A stretch of DNA of 64,000 nucleotides from NCBI GenBank assembly GCA_040954595.2, contig CM082586.2:2232001-2296000 (forward strand), written 5' to 3'. The position numbers and the translations under genes are program-made. A model generated the notes under the pieces. It was not told the DNA's origin. It made no database searches and saw nothing but the letters and a program-made list of their open reading frames with translations. The DNA comes from Balanoglossus misakiensis (Eukaryota; Hemichordata). Below, one piece after another: positions 37,200-52,600 of this stretch (the first letter of the stretch is position 1; each line of letters opens with the position of its first letter).

Positions 37200-37540
37200 G
37201 AATGACTTCCCTTATTCTAGAGATTTATGTTTTTTCTACAGCGGTTGAAAATGTGATTCCTCTTATCTGATCTGCCAAATGTCAAATATTTGCTTAAAAA
37301 AACAAGAACTTTTTTCTCCTACATGGATTTTCTGTAAATGAGAATATGCTGTGTATATTTAATATAAGTTAGTACACAGGCACCACGCAGGTAAGATTTA
37401 CTAATGACATATTATAATTTGGCTTTGTAACCTGACCAAAGTCATTTTTATCAAATTAAATTAAAATATTTCTGAAAGCATCAAGATGGTGTGCGTTTTC
37501 TTTGTCGTGAGAGTGTGTATGGCTGGTTCCTTTAAAAAAA

Positions 37541-38761
37541 TGACAAAATCCGAAGACTCGCAAATTAAATTTTTTTTTTACTTTTTCATAGGTTTCATGA
37601 GCTATAACCCATGAAAAACGTCCAAAAATGACAAAAGACCAAAATTCTCAAATTCGAGAATTTGTGACTTTTTCGCAGTATTCATGGGCTGTAACCAATG
37701 AAAAACGTCCAAAAAATGAAGAAATTTCGAAGTTTCGCAAAGTCGAAAAATCGTCATTTTTTGATGATTTTCATGAGCTATAACCCATGGTTTTTAAAAA
37801 AAAATGAAGACATTTTGATATTTCGCAAAGTCGAAAAATTGTCATTTTTGGATGATTTTCATGAGCTATAACCCATGGTTTTTTCAAAAAAATGAAGAAA
37901 TTTTGATATTTCGCAAAGTCGAAAAATTGTCATTTTTGGATGATTTTCATGTGCTATAACCCATGGTTTTTTCAAAAAAATGAAGAAATTTTGATATTTC
38001 GCAAAGTCGAAAAATTCTCATTTTTTGATGATTTTCCTGAGCTATAACCCATGGTTTTTATGAAAAAATCACCAAATTTCGAAAATTCCCAAAGTCGAAA
38101 AATGGTCGATTTTTCGCGATTTTCCTGAGCTATAACCCATGGTTTTTATGAAAAAATCACCAAATTTCGAAAATTCCCAAAGTCGAAAAATGGTCGATTT
38201 TTCGCGATTTTCCTGAGCTATAACCCATGGTTTTTGTCAGAAAACCACCAAATTTCGAAAATTCGCAAAGTCGAAAAATTGTCATTTCTGGATGATTTTC
38301 CTGAGCTATAACCCATGGTTTTTTTAAAAAAATGAAGAAATTTTGATATTTCGAAAAGTCGAAAAATTGTCATTTCTGGATGATTTTCATGAGCTATAAC
38401 CCATGGTTTTTTCAAAAAAATGAAGAAATTTTGATATTTCGCAAAGTCGAAAAATTGTCATTTTTGGATGATTTTCATGAGATATAACCCATGGTTTTTT
38501 CAAAAAAATGAAGAAATTTTGATATTTCGCAAAGTCGAAAAATTCTCATTTTTTGATGATTTTCCTGAGCTAAAACCCATGGTTTTTATGAAAAAATCAC
38601 CAAATTTCGAAAATTCCCAAAGTCGAAAAATGGTCGATTTTTCGCGATTTTCCTGAGCTATAACCCATGGTTTTTATGAAAAAATCACCAAATTTCGAAA
38701 ATTCCCAAAGTCGAAAAATGGTCGATTTTTCGCGATTTTCCTGAGCTATAACCCATGGTTT
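37541..38761 (-). repeat. Satellite left edge, mixed degenerate monomers
   Basis: The first two to three units (to about 37745) are diverged. Units with TGAAGAAATTTTGATATTTC, units with ATGAAAAAATCACC and units with GTCAGAAAACCACC then alternate. A six-unit (528-bp) block is repeated, for example the pair at 38069/38157 and again at 38597/38685. The strand is given relative to the orientation of the middle and right domains. Confidence 0.85.
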
Positions 38762-41700
38762 TTGTCAGAAAACCACCAAATTTCGAAAATTCGCAAAGTC
38801 GAAAAATTGTCATTTCTGGATGATTTTCATGAGCTATAACCCATGGTTTTTGTCAGAAAACCACCAAATTTCGAAAATTCGCAAAGTCGAAAAATTGTCA
38901 TTTCTGGATGATTTTCATGAGCTATAACCCATGGTTTTTGTCAGAAAACCACCAAATTTCGAAAATTCGCAAAGTCGAAAAATTGTCATTTCAGGATGAT
39001 TTTCATGAGCTATAACCCATGGTTTTTGTCAGAAAACCACCAAATTTCGAAAATTCGCAAAGTCGAAAAATTATCATTTCTGGATGATTTTCATGAGCTA
39101 TAACCCATGGTTTTTGTGAGAAAACCACCAAATTTCGAAAATTCGCAAAGTCGAAAAATTGTCATTTCTGGATGATTTTCATGAGCTATAACCCATGGTT
39201 TTTGTCAGAAAACCACCAAATTTCGAAAATTCGCAAAGTCGAAAAATTGTCATTTCTGAATGATTTTCATGAGCTATAACCCATGGTTTTTGTCAGAAAA
39301 CCACCAAATTTCGAAAATTCGCAAAGTCGCAAAATTCTCGTTTCTGGATGATTTTCATGAGCTATAACCCATGGTTTTTGTCAGAAAACCACCAAATTTC
39401 GAAAATTCGCAAAGTCGAAAAATTGTCCTTTCTGGATGATTTTCATGAGCTATAACCCATGGTTTTTGTCAGAAAACCACCAAATTTCGAAAATTCGCAA
39501 AGTCGAAAAATTGTCATTTCTGGGTGATTTTCATGAGCTATAACCCATGGTTTTTGTCAGAAAACCACCAAATTTCGAAAATCCGCAAAGTCGAAAAATT
39601 GTCATTTCTGGGTGATTTTCCTGAGCTATAACCCATGGTTTTTGTCAGAAAACCACCAAATTTCGAAAATTCGCAAAGTCGAAAAATTGTCATTTCTGGG
39701 TGATTTTCATGAGCTATAACCCATGGTTTTTGTCAGAAAACCACCAAATTTCGGAAATTCGCAAAGTCGAAAAATTGTCATTTCTGGATGATTTTCATGA
39801 GCTATAACCCATGGTTTTTGTCAGAAAACCACCAAATTTCGAAAATTCGCAAAGTCGAAAAATTGTCATTTCTGGGTGATTTTCATGAGCTATAACCCAT
39901 GGTTTTTGTCAGAAAACCACCAAATTTCGAAAATTCGCAAAGTCGAAAAATTGGCATTTCTGAGTGATTTTCATGGGCTATAACCCATGGTTTTTGTCAC
40001 AAAACCACCAAATTTCGAAAATTCGCAAAGTCGAAAAATTGTCATTTCTGGATGATTTTCATGAGCTATAACCCATGGTTTTTGTCAGAAAACCATCAAA
40101 TTTCGAAAATTCGCAAAGTCGAAAAATTGTCATTTCTGGGTGATTTTCATGAGCTATAACCCATGGTTTTTGTCAGAAAACCACCAAATTTCGAAAATTC
40201 GCAAAGTCGAAAAATTGTCATTTCTGGGTGATTTTCATGAGCTATAACCCATGGTTTTTGTCAGAAAACCACCAAATTTCGAAAATTCGCAAAGTCGAAA
40301 AATTGTCATATCTGGATAATTTTCGTGAGCTATAACCCATGGTTTTTGTCAGAAAACCACCAAATTTCGAAAATTCGCAAAGTCGAAAAATTGTCATATC
40401 TGGATAATTTTCGTGAGCTATAACCCATGGTTTTTGTCAGAAAACCACCAAATTTCGAAAATTCGCAAAGTCGAAAAATTGTCATTTCTGGATGATTTTC
40501 ATGAGCTATAACCCATGGTTTTTGTCAGAAAACCACCAAATTTCGAAAATTCGCAAAGTTGAAAAATTGTCATTTCTGGGTGATTTTCATGAGCTATAAC
40601 CCATGGTTTTTGTCAGAAAACCACCAAATTTCGAAAATCCGCAAAGTCGAAAAATTGTCATTTCTGGGTGATTTTCCTGAGCTATAACCCATGGTTTTTG
40701 TCAGAAAACCACCAAATTTCGAAAATTCGCAAAGTCGAAAAATTGTCATTTCTGGGTGATTTTCATGAGCTATAACCCATGGTTTTTGTCAGAAAACCAC
40801 CAAATTTCGGAAATTCGCAAAGTCGAAAAATTGTCATTTCTGGATGATTTTCATGAGCTATAACCCATGGTTTTTGTCAGAAAACCACCAAATTTCGAAA
40901 ATTCGCAAAGTCGAAAAATTGTCATTTCTGGGTGATTTTCATGAGCTATAACCCATGGTTTTTGTCAGAAAACCACCAAATTTCGAAAATTCGCAAAGTC
41001 GAAAAATTGGCATTTCTGAGTGATTTTCATGGGCTATAACCCATGGTTTTTGTCAGAAAACCATCAAATTTCGAAAATTCGCAAAGTCGAAAAATTGTCA
41101 TTTCTGGGTGATTTTCATGAGCTATAACCCATGGTTTTTGTCAGAAAACCACCAAATTTCGAAAATTCGCAAAGTCGAAAAATTTTCATTTCTGGATGAT
41201 TTTCATGGGCTATAACCCATGGTTTTTGTCAGAAAGCCATCAAATTTCGAAAATTCGCAAAGTCGAAAAATTGTCATTTCTGGATGATTTTCATGAGCTA
41301 TAACCCATGGTTTTTGTCAGAAAACCATCAAATTTCGAAAATTCGCAAAGTCGAAAAATTGTCATTTCTGGGTGATTTTCATGAGCTATAACCCATGGTT
41401 TTTGTCAGAAAACCACCAAATTTCGAAAATTCGCAAAGTCGAAAAATTGTCATTTCTGGGTGATTTTCATGAGCTATAACCCATGGTTTTTGTCAGAAAA
41501 CCACCAAATTTCGAAAATTCGCAAAGTCGAAAAATTGTCATATCTGGATGATTTTCGTGAGCTATAACCCATGGTTTTTGTCAGAAAACCACCAAATTTC
41601 GAAAATTCGCAAAGTCGAAAAATTGTCATATCTGGATAATTTTCGTGAGCTATAACCCATGGTTTTTGTCAGAAAACCACCAAATTTCGAAAATTCGCAA

Positions 41701-43691
41701 AGTCGAAAAATTGTCATTTCTGGATGATTTTCATGAGCTATAACCCATGGTTTTTGTCAGAAAACCACCAAATTTCGAAAATTCGCAAAGTTGAAAAATT
41801 GTCATTTCTGGGTGATTTTCATGGGCTATAACCCATGGTTTTTGTCAGAAAACCATCAAATTTCGAAAATTCGCCAAGTCGAAAAATTGTCATTTCTGGA
41901 TGATTTTCCTGAGCTATAACCCATGGTTTTTGTCAGAAAACCACCAAATTTCGAAAATTCGCAAAGTCGAAAAATTGTCATTTCTGGGTGATTTTCATGA
42001 GCTATAACCCATGGTTTTTGTCAGAAAACCACCAAATTTCGGAAATTCGCAAAGTCGAAAAATTGTCATTTCTGGGTGATTTTCATGAGCTATAACCCAT
42101 GGTTTTTGTCAGAAAACCACCAAATTTCGAAAATTCGCAAAGTCGAAAAATTGGCATTTCTGAGTGATTTTCATGGGCTATAACCCATGGTTTTTGTCAG
42201 AAAACCATCAAATTTCGAAAATTCGCAAAGTCGAAAAATTGTCATTTCTGGGTGATTTTCATGAGCTATAACCCATGGTTTTTGTCAGAAAACCACCAAA
42301 TTTCGAAAATTCGCAAAGTCGAAAAATTTTCATTTCTGGATGATTTTCATGGGCTATAACCCATGGTTTTTGTCAGAAAGCCATCAAATTTCGAAAATTC
42401 GCAAAGTCGAAAAATTGTCATTTCTGGATGATTTTCATGAGCTATAACCCATGGTTTTTGTCAGAAAACCATCACATTTCGAAAATTCGCAAAGTCGAAA
42501 AATTGTCATTTCTGGGTGATTTTCATGAGCTATAACCCATGGTTTTTGTCAGAAAACCACCAAATTTCGAAAATTCGCAAAGTCGAAAAATTGTCATTTC
42601 TGGGTGATTTTCATGAGCTATAACCCATGGTTTTTGTCAGAAAACAACCAAATTTCGAAAATTCGCAAAGTCGAAAAATTGTCATATCTGGATGATTTTC
42701 GTGAGCTATAACCCATGGTTTTTGTCAGAAAACCACCAAATTTCGAAAATTCGCAAAGTCGAAAAATTGTCATATCTGGATAATTTTCGTGAGCTATAAC
42801 CCATGGTTTTTGTCAGAAAACCACCAAATTTCGAAAATTCGCAAAGTCGAAAAATTGTCATTTCTGGATGATTTTCATGAGCTATAACCCATGGTTTTTG
42901 TCAGAAAACCACCAAATTTCGAAAATTCGCAAAGTTGAAAAATTGTCATTTCTGGGTGATTTTCATGGGCTATAACCCATGGTTTTTGTCAGAAAACCAT
43001 CAAATTTCGAAAATTCGCCAAGTCGAAAAATTGTCATTTCTGGATGATTTTCATGAGCTATAACCCATGGTTTTTGTCAGAAAACCATCAAATTTCGAAA
43101 ATTCGCAAAGTCGAAAAATTGTCATTTCTGTGTGATTTTCATAAGCTATAACCCATGGTTTTTGTCAGAAAACCACCAAATTTCGAAAATTCGCAAAGTC
43201 GAAAAATTGTCATTTCTGGATGATTTTCATGGGCTATAACCCATGGTTTTTGTCAGAAAACCATCAAATTTCGAAAATTCGCAAAGTCGAAAAATTGTCA
43301 TTTATGGATGATTTTCATGAGCTATAACCCATGGTTTTTGTCAGAAAACCATCAAATTTCGAAAATTCGCAAAGTCGAAAAATTGTCATTTCTGGGTGAT
43401 TTTCATGAGCTATAACCCATGGTTTTTGTCAGAAAACCGCCAAATTTCGAAAATTCGCAAAGTCGAAAAATTGCCATTTCTGGATGATTTTCATGGGCTA
43501 TAACCCATGGTTTTTGTCAGAAAACCACCAAATTTCGAAAATTCGCAAAGTCGAAAAATTGTCATTTCTGGATGATTTTCATGAGCTATAACCCATGGTT
43601 TTTGTCAGAAAACCACCAAATTTCGAAAATTCGCAAAGTCGAAAAATTGTCATTTCTGGATGATATTCATGAGCTATAACCCATGGTTTTT
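38762..43691 (-). repeat. Satellite domain A, 88-bp monomers
   Basis: About 56 head-to-tail units with exact 88-bp spacing carry the diagnostic GTTTTTGTCAGAAAACCACC. Higher-order blocks are visible: the marker GGCATTTCTGAGTG recurs at 39953, 41009 and 42153, spaced 1056 bp (12 units) and 1144 bp (13 units). The orientation is opposite to domains B and C. Confidence 0.93.
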
Positions 43692-46600
43692 ATTTTCAAA
43701 ATTTGGCCATTTTTCACAAAAATCATGTGTTATAGCCCATGAAAATCATCAAAAAATCACAATTTTCCGACTTTTTTAATTTTCAAAATTTGGCCATTTT
43801 TCACAAAAATCATGGGTTATAGCCCATGATTTTCATCAAAAAATCACAATTTTCCGACTTTTTTAATTTTCAAAATTTGGCCATTTTTCACAAAAATCAT
43901 GGGTTATAACCCATGATTTTCATCAAAAAATCACAATTTTCCGACTTTTTTAATTTTCAAAATTTGGCCATTTTTCACAAAAATCATGGGTTATAGCCCA
44001 TGAAAATCATCAAAAAATCACAATTTTCCGAATTTTTTAATTTTCAAAATTTGGCCATTTTTCACAAAAATCATGGGTTATAACCCATGATTTTCATCAA
44101 AAAATCACAATTTTCCGACTTTTTTAATTTTCAAAATTTGGCCATTTTTCACAAAAATCATGGGTTATAGCCCATGAAAATCATCAAAAAATCACAATTT
44201 TCCGACTTTTTTAATTTTCAAAATTTGGCCATTTTTCACAAAAATCATGGGTTATAGCCCATGATTTTCATCAAAAAATCACAATTTTCCGACTTTTTTA
44301 ATTTTCAAAATTTGGCCATTTTTCACAAAAATCATGGGTTATAGCCCATGATTTTCATCAAAAAATCACAATTTTCCGACTTTTTTAATTTTCAAAATTT
44401 GGCCATTTTTCACAAAAATCATGGGTTATAGCCCATGATTTTCATCAAAAAATCACAATTTTCCGACTTTTTTAATTTTCAAAATTTGGCCATTTTTCAC
44501 AAAAATCATGGGTTATAGCCCATGATTTTCATCGAAAAATCACAATTTTCCGACTTTTTTAATTTTCAAAATTTGGCCATTTTTCACAAAAATCATGGGT
44601 TATAGCCCATGATTTTCATCAAAAAATCACAATTTTCCGACTTTTTTAATTTTCAAAATTTGGCCATTTTTCACAAAAATCATGGGTTATAGCCCATGAT
44701 TTTCATCAAAAAATCACAATTTTCCGACTTTTTTAATTTTCAAAATTTGGCCATTTTTCACAAAAATCATGGGTTATAGCCCATGATTTTCATCAAAAAA
44801 TCACAATTTTCCGACTTTTTTAATTTTCAAAATTTGGCCATTTTTCACAAAAATCATGGGTTATAGCCCATGATTTTCATCAAAAAATCACAATTTTCCG
44901 ACTTTTTTAATTTTCAAAATTTGGCCATTTTTCACAAAAATCATGGGTTATAGCCCATGAAAATCATCAAAAAATCACAATTTTCCGACTTTTTTAATTT
45001 TCAAAATTTGGCCATTTTTCACAAAAATCATGGGTTATAGCCCATGAAAATCATCAAAAAATCACAATTTTCCGACTTTTTTAATTTTCAAAATTTGGCC
45101 ATTTTTCACAAAAATCATGGGTTATAGCCCATGATTTTCATCAAAAAATCACAATTTTCCGACTGTTTTAATTTTCAAAATTTGGCCATTTTTCACAAAA
45201 ATCATGGGTTATAGCCCATGATTTTCATCAAAAAATCACAATTTTCCGACTTTTTTAATTTTCAAAATTTGGCCATTTTTCACAAAAATCATGGGTTATA
45301 GCCCATGATTTTCATCAAAAAATCACAATTTTCCGACTTTTTTAATTTTCAAAATTTGGCCATTTTTCACAAAAATCATGGGTTATAGCCCATGATTTTC
45401 ATCAAAAAATCACAATTTTCCGACTTTTTTAATTTTCAAAATTTGGCCATTTTTCACAAAAATCATGGGTTATAGCCCATGATTTTCATCAAAAAATCAC
45501 AATTTTCCGACTTTTTTAATTTTCAAAATTTGGCCATTTTTCACAAAAATCATGGGTTATAGCCCATGATTTTCATCAAAAAATCACAATTTTCCGACTT
45601 TTTTAATTTTCAAAATTTGGCCATTTTTCACAAAAATCATGGGTTATAGCCCATGAAAATCATCAAAAAATCACAATTTTCCGACTTTTTTAATTTTCAA
45701 AATTTGGCCATTTTTCACAAAAATCATGGGTTATAGCCCATGATTTTCATCAAAAAATCACAATTTTCCGACTGTTTTAATTTTCAAAATTTGGCCATTT
45801 TTCACAAAAATCAAGGGTTATAGCCAATGATTTTCATCAAAAAATCACAATTTTCCGACTTTTTTAATTTTCAAAATTTGGCCATTTTTCACAAAAATCA
45901 TGGGTTATAGCCCATGATTTTCATCAAAAAATCACAATTTTCCGACTTTTTTAATTTTCAAAATTTGGCCATTTTTCACAAAAATCATGGGTTATAGCCC
46001 ATGAAAATCATCAAAAAATCACAATTTTCCGACTTTTTTAATTTTCAAAATTTGGCCATTTTTCACAAAAATCATGGGTTATAGCCCATGAAAATCATCA
46101 AAAAATCACAATTTTCCGACTTTTTTAATTTTCAAAATTTGGCCATTTTTCACAAAAATCATGGGTTATAGCCCATGATTTTCATCAAAAAATCACAATT
46201 TTCCGACTGTTTTAATTTTCAAAATTTGGCCATTTTTCACAAAAATCATGGGTTATAGCCCATGATTTTCATCAAAAAATCACAATTTTCCGACTTTTTT
46301 AATTTTCAAAATTTGGCCATTTTTCACAAAAATCATGGGTTATAGCCCATGATTTTCATCAAAAAATCACAATTTTCCGACTTTTTTAATTTTCAAAATT
46401 TGGCCATTTTTCACAAAAATCATGGGTTATAGCCCATGATTTTCATCAAAAAATCACAATTTTCCGACTTTTTTAATTTTCAAAATTTGGCCATTTTTCA
46501 CAAAAATCATGGGTTATAGCCCATGATTTTCATCAAAAAATCACAATTTTCCGACTTTTTTAATTTTCAAAATTTGGCCATTTTTCACAAAAATCATGGG

Positions 46601-49600
46601 TTATAGCCCATGATTTTCATCAAAAAATCACAATTTTCCGACTTTTTTAATTTTCAAAATTTGGCCATTTTTCACAAAAATCATGGGTTATAGCCCATGA
46701 AAATCATCAAAAAATCACAATTTTCCGACTTTTTTAATTTTCAAAATTTGGCCATTTTTCACAAAAATCATGGGTTATAGCCCATGATTTTCATCAAAAA
46801 ATCACAATTTTCCGACTGTTTTAATTTTCAAAATTTGGCCATTTTTCACAAAAATCAAGGGTTATAGCCAATGATTTTCATCAAAAAATCACAATTTTCC
46901 GACTTTTTTAATTTTCAAAATTTGGCCATTTTTCACAAAAATCATGGGTTATAGCCCATGATTTTCATCAAAAAATCACAATTTTCCGACTTTTTTAATT
47001 TTCAAAATTTGGCCATTTTTCACAAAAATCATGGGTTATAGCCCATGAAAATCATCAAAAAATCACAATTTTCCGACTTTTTTAATTTTCAAAATTTGGC
47101 CATTTTTCACAAAAATCATGGGTTATAGCCCATGATTTTCATCAAAAAATCACAATTTTCCGACTTTTTTAATTTTCAAAATTTGGCCATTTTTCACAAA
47201 AATCATGGGTTATAGCCCATGATTTTCATCAAAAAATCACAATTTTCCGACTTTTTTAATTTTCAAAATTTGGCCATTATTCACAAAAATCATGGGTTAT
47301 AGGCCATGATTTTCATCAAAAAATCACAATTTTCCGACTTTTTTAATTTTCAAAATTTGGCCATTTTTCACAAAAATCATGGGTTATAGCCCATGAAAAT
47401 CATCAAAAAATCACAATTTTCCGACTTTTTTAATTTTCAAAATTTGGCCATTTTTCACAAAAATCATGGGTTATAGCCCATGATTTTCATCAAAAAATCA
47501 CAATTTTCCGACTGTTTTAATTTTCAAAATTTGGCCATTTTTCACAAAAATCATGGGTTATAACCCATGATTTTCATCAAAAAATCACAATTTTCCGACT
47601 TTTTTAATTTTCAAAATTTGGCCATTTTTCACAAAAATCATGGGTTATAGCCCATGAAAATCATCAAAAAATCACAATTTTCCGACTTTTTTAATTTTCA
47701 AAATTTGGCCATTTTTCACAAAAATCATGGGTTACAGCCCATGATTTTCATCAAAAAATCACAATTTTCCGACTTTTTTAATTTTCAAAATTTGGCCATT
47801 TTTCACAAAAATCATGGGTTATAGCCCATGATTTTCATCAAAAAATCACAATTTTCCGACTTTTTTAATTTTCAAAATTTGGCCATTTTTCACAAAAATC
47901 ATGGGTTATAGCCCATGATTTTCATCAAAAAATCACAATTTTCCGACTTTTTTAATTTTCAAAATTTGGCCATTTTTCACAAAAATCATGGGTTATAGCC
48001 AATGATTTTCATCGAAAAATCACAATTTTCCGACTTTTTTAATTTTCAAAATTTGGCCATTTTTCACAAAAATCATGGGTTATAGCCCATGATTTTCATC
48101 AAAAAATCACAATTTTCCGACTTTTTTAATTTTCAAAATTTGGCCATTTTTCACAAAAATCATGGGTTATAGCCCATGATTTTCATCAAAAAATCACAAT
48201 TTTCCGACTTTTTTAATTTTCAAAATTTGGCCATTTTTCACAAAAATCATGGGTTATAGCCCATGATTTTCATCAAAAAATCACAATTTTCCGACTTTTT
48301 TAATTTTCAAAATTTGGCCATTTTTCACAAAAATCATGGGTTATAGCCCATGATTTTCATCAAAAAATCACAATTTTCCGACTTTTTTAATTTTCAAAAT
48401 TTGGCCATTTTTCACAAAAATCATTGGTTATAGCCCATGATTTTCATCAAAAAATCACAATTTTCCGACTTTTTTAATTTTCAAAATTTGGCCATTTTTC
48501 ACAAAAATCATGGGTTATAGCCCATGATTTTCATCAAAAAATCATAATTTTCCGACTTTTTTAATTTTCAAAATTTGGCCATTTTTCACAAAAATCATGG
48601 GTTATAGCCCATGATTTTCATCAAAAAATCACAATTTTCCGACTTTTTTAATTTTCAAAATTTGGCCATTTTTCACAAAAATCATGGGTTATAGCCCATG
48701 AAAATCATCAAAAAATCACAATTTTCCGACTGTTTTAATTTTCAAAATTTGGCCATTTTTCACAAAAATCATGGGTTATAGCCCATGATTTTCATCAAAA
48801 AATCACAATTTTCCGACTGTTTTAATTTTCAAAATTTGGCCATTTTTCACAAAAATCATGGGTTATAGCCCATGATTTTCATCAAAAAATCACAATTTTC
48901 CGACTTTTTTAATTTTCAAAATTTGGCCATTTTTCACAAAAATCATGGGTTATAGCCCATGATTTTCATCAAAAAATCACAATTTTCCGACTTTTTTAAT
49001 TTTCAAAATTTGGCCATTTTTCACAAAAATCATGGGTTATAGCCCATGAAAATCATCAAAAAATCACAATTTTCCGACTTTTTTAATTTTCAAAATTTGG
49101 CCATTTTTCACAAAAATCATGGGTTATAGCCCATGATTTTCATCAAAAAATCACAATTTTCCGACTGTTTTAATTTTCAAAATTTGGCCATTTTTCACAA
49201 AAATCATGGGTTATAGCCCATGATTTTCATCAAAAAATCACAATTTTCCGACTTTTTTAATTTTCAAAATTTGGCCATTTTTCACAAAAATCATGGGTTA
49301 TAGCCCATGATTTTCATCAAAAAATCACAATTTTCCGACTTTTTTAATTTTCAAAATTTGGCCATTTTTCACAAAAATCATGGGTTATAGCCCATGATTT
49401 TCATCAAAAAATCACAATTTTCCGACTTTTTTAATTTTCAAAATTTGGCCATTTTTCACAAAAATCATGGGTTATAGCCCATGATTTTCATCAAAAAATC
49501 ACAATTTTCCGACTTTTTTAATTTTCAAAATTTGGCCATTTTTCACAAAAATCATGGGTTATAGCCCATGATTTTCATCAAAAAATCACAATTTTCCGAC

Positions 49601-52600
49601 TTTTTTAATTTTCAAAATTTGGCCATTTTTCACAAAAATCATGGGTTATAGCCCATGAAAATCATCAAAAAATCACAATTTTCCGACTTTTTTAATTTTC
49701 AAAATTTGGCCATTTTTCACAAAAATCATGGGTTATAGCCCATGATTTTCATCAAAAAATCACAATTTTCCGACTTTTTTAATTTTCAAAATTTGGCCAT
49801 TTTTCACAAAAATCATAGGTTATAGCCCATGATTTTCATCAAAAAATCACAATTTTCCGACTTTTTTAATTTTCAAAATTTGGCCATTTTTCACAAAAAT
49901 CATGGGTTATAGCCCATGATTTTCATCAAAAAATCACAATTTTCCGACTTTTTTAATTTTCAAAATTTGGCCATTTTTCACAAAAATCATGGGTTATAGC
50001 CCATGAAAATCATCAAAAAATCACAATTTTCCGACTTTTTTAATTTTCAAAATTTGGCCATTTTTCACAAAAATCATGGGTTATAGCCCATGAAAATCAT
50101 CAAAAAATCACAATTTTCCGACTTTTTTAATTTTCAAAATTTGGCCATTTTTCACAAAAATCATGGGTTATAGCCCATGATTTTCATCAAAAAATCACAA
50201 TTTTCCGACTTTTTTAATTTTCAAAATTTGGCCATTTTTCACAAAAATCATGGGTTATAGGCCATGATTTTCATCAAAAAATCACAATTTTCCGACTTTT
50301 TTAATTTTCAAAATTTGGCCATTTTTCACAAAAATCATGGGTTATAGCCCATGATTTTCATCAAAAAATCACAATTTTCCGACTTTTTTAATTTTCAAAA
50401 TTTGGCCATTTTTCACAAAAATCATGGGTTATAGCCCATGATTTTCATCAAAAAATCACAATTTTCCGACTTTTTTAATTTTCAAAATTTGGCCATTTTT
50501 CACAAAAATCATGGGTTATAGCCCATGAAAATCATCAAAAAATCACAATTTTCCGACTTTTTTAATTTCCAAAATTTGGCCATTTTTCACAAAAATCATG
50601 GGTTATAGCCCATGATTTTCATCAAAAAATCACAATTTTCCGACTTTTTTAATTTTCAAAATTTGGCCATTTTTCACAAAAATCATAGGTTATAGCCCAT
50701 GATTTTCATCAAAAAATCACAATTTTCCGACTTTTTTAATTTTCAAAATTTGGCCATTTTTCACAAAAATCATGGGTTATAGCCCATGATTTTCATCAAA
50801 AAATCACAATTTTCCGACTTTTTTAATTTTCAAAATTTGGCCATTTTTCACAAAAATCATGGGTTATAGCCCATGATTTTCATCAAAAAATCACAATTTT
50901 CCGACTGTTTTAATTTTCAAAATTTGGCCATTTTTCACAAAAATCATGGGTTATAGCCCATGATTTTCATCAAAAAATCACAATTTTCCGACTTTTTTAA
51001 TTTTCAAAATTTGGCCATTTTTCACAAAAATCATGGGTTATAGCCCATGATTTTCATCAAAAAATCACAATTTTCCGACTTTTTTAATTTTCAAAATTTG
51101 GCCATTTTTCACAAAAATCATGGGTTATAGCCCATGATTTTCATCAAAAAATCACAATTTTCCGACTTTTTTAATTTTCAAAATTTGGCCATTTTTCACA
51201 AAAATCATGGGTTATAGCCCATGATTTTCATCAAAAAATCACAATTTTCCGACTTTTTTAATTTTCAAAATTTGGCCATTTTTCACAAAAATCATGGGTT
51301 ATAGCCCATGATTTTCATCAAAAAATCACAATTTTCCGACTTTTTTAATTTTCAAAATTTGGCCATTTTTCACAAAAATCATTGGTTATAGCCCATGATT
51401 TTCATCAAAAAATCACAATTTTCCGACTTTTTTAATTTTCAAAATTTGGCCATTTTTCACAAAAATCATGGGTTATAGCCCATGATTTTCATCAAAAAAT
51501 CATAATTTTCCGACTTTTTTAATTTTCAAAATTTGGCCATTTTTCACAAAAATCATGGGTTATAGCCCATGATTTTCATCAAAAAATCACAATTTTCCGA
51601 CTTTTTTAATTTTCAAAATTTGGCCATTTTTCACAAAAATCATGGGTTATAGCCCATGAAAATCATCAAAAAATCACAATTTTCCGACTGTTTTAATTTT
51701 CAAAATTTGGCCATTTTTCACAAAAATCATGGGTTATAGCCCATGATTTTCATCAAAAAATCACAATTTTCCGACTGTTTTAATTTTCAAAATTTGGCCA
51801 TTTTTCACAAAAATCATGGGTTATAGCCCATGATTTTCATCAAAAAATCACAATTTTCCGACTTTTTTAATTTTCAAAATTTGGCCATTTTTCACAAAAA
51901 TCATGGGTTATAGCCCATGATTTTCATCAAAAAATCACAATTTTCCGACTTTTTTAATTTTCAAAATTTGGCCATTTTTCACAAAAATCATGGGTTATAG
52001 CCCATGAAAATCATCAAAAAATCACAATTTTCCGACTTTTTTAATTTTCAAAATTTGGCCATTTTTCACAAAAATCATGGGTTATAGCCCATGATTTTCA
52101 TCAAAAAATCACAATTTTCCGACTGTTTTAATTTTCAAAATTTGGCCATTTTTCACAAAAATCATGGGTTATAGCCCATGATTTTCATCAAAAAATCACA
52201 ATTTTCCGACTTTTTTAATTTTCAAAATTTGGCCATTTTTCACAAAAATCATGGGTTATAGCCCATGATTTTCATCAAAAAATCACAATTTTCCGACTTT
52301 TTTAATTTTCAAAATTTGGCCATTTTTCACAAAAATCATGGGTTATAGCCCATGATTTTCATCAAAAAATCACAATTTTCCGACTTTTTTAATTTTCAAA
52401 ATTTGGCCATTTTTCACAAAAATCATGGGTTATAGCCCATGATTTTCATCAAAAAATCACAATTTTCCGACTTTTTTAATTTTCAAAATTTGGCCATTTT
52501 TCACAAAAATCATGGGTTATAGCCCATGATTTTCATCAAAAAATCACAATTTTCCGACTTTTTTAATTTTCAAAATTTGGCCATTTTTCACAAAAATCAT

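Larger units (their letters stand above)
33829..37540. other. Intergenic region between the Harbinger-like element and the satellite
   Basis: 3.7 kb with no recognisable gene. It holds a (CA)n tract at about 34466-34482, X-box-like sites at 34733 and 35312, a deleted copy of the short inverted-end repeat at 36451, and an (AT)n tract at about 37179-37199. The 3' end of the KCNQ transcript could extend into it. Confidence 0.7.

Noticed and set aside
43600-43800. Orientation switch as a sequencing or assembly artefact
   Set aside because: Not fully rejected. The monomers on the two sides belong to different subfamilies, which a simple artefactual flip of one array would not create, so I treat it as real pending long-read support.
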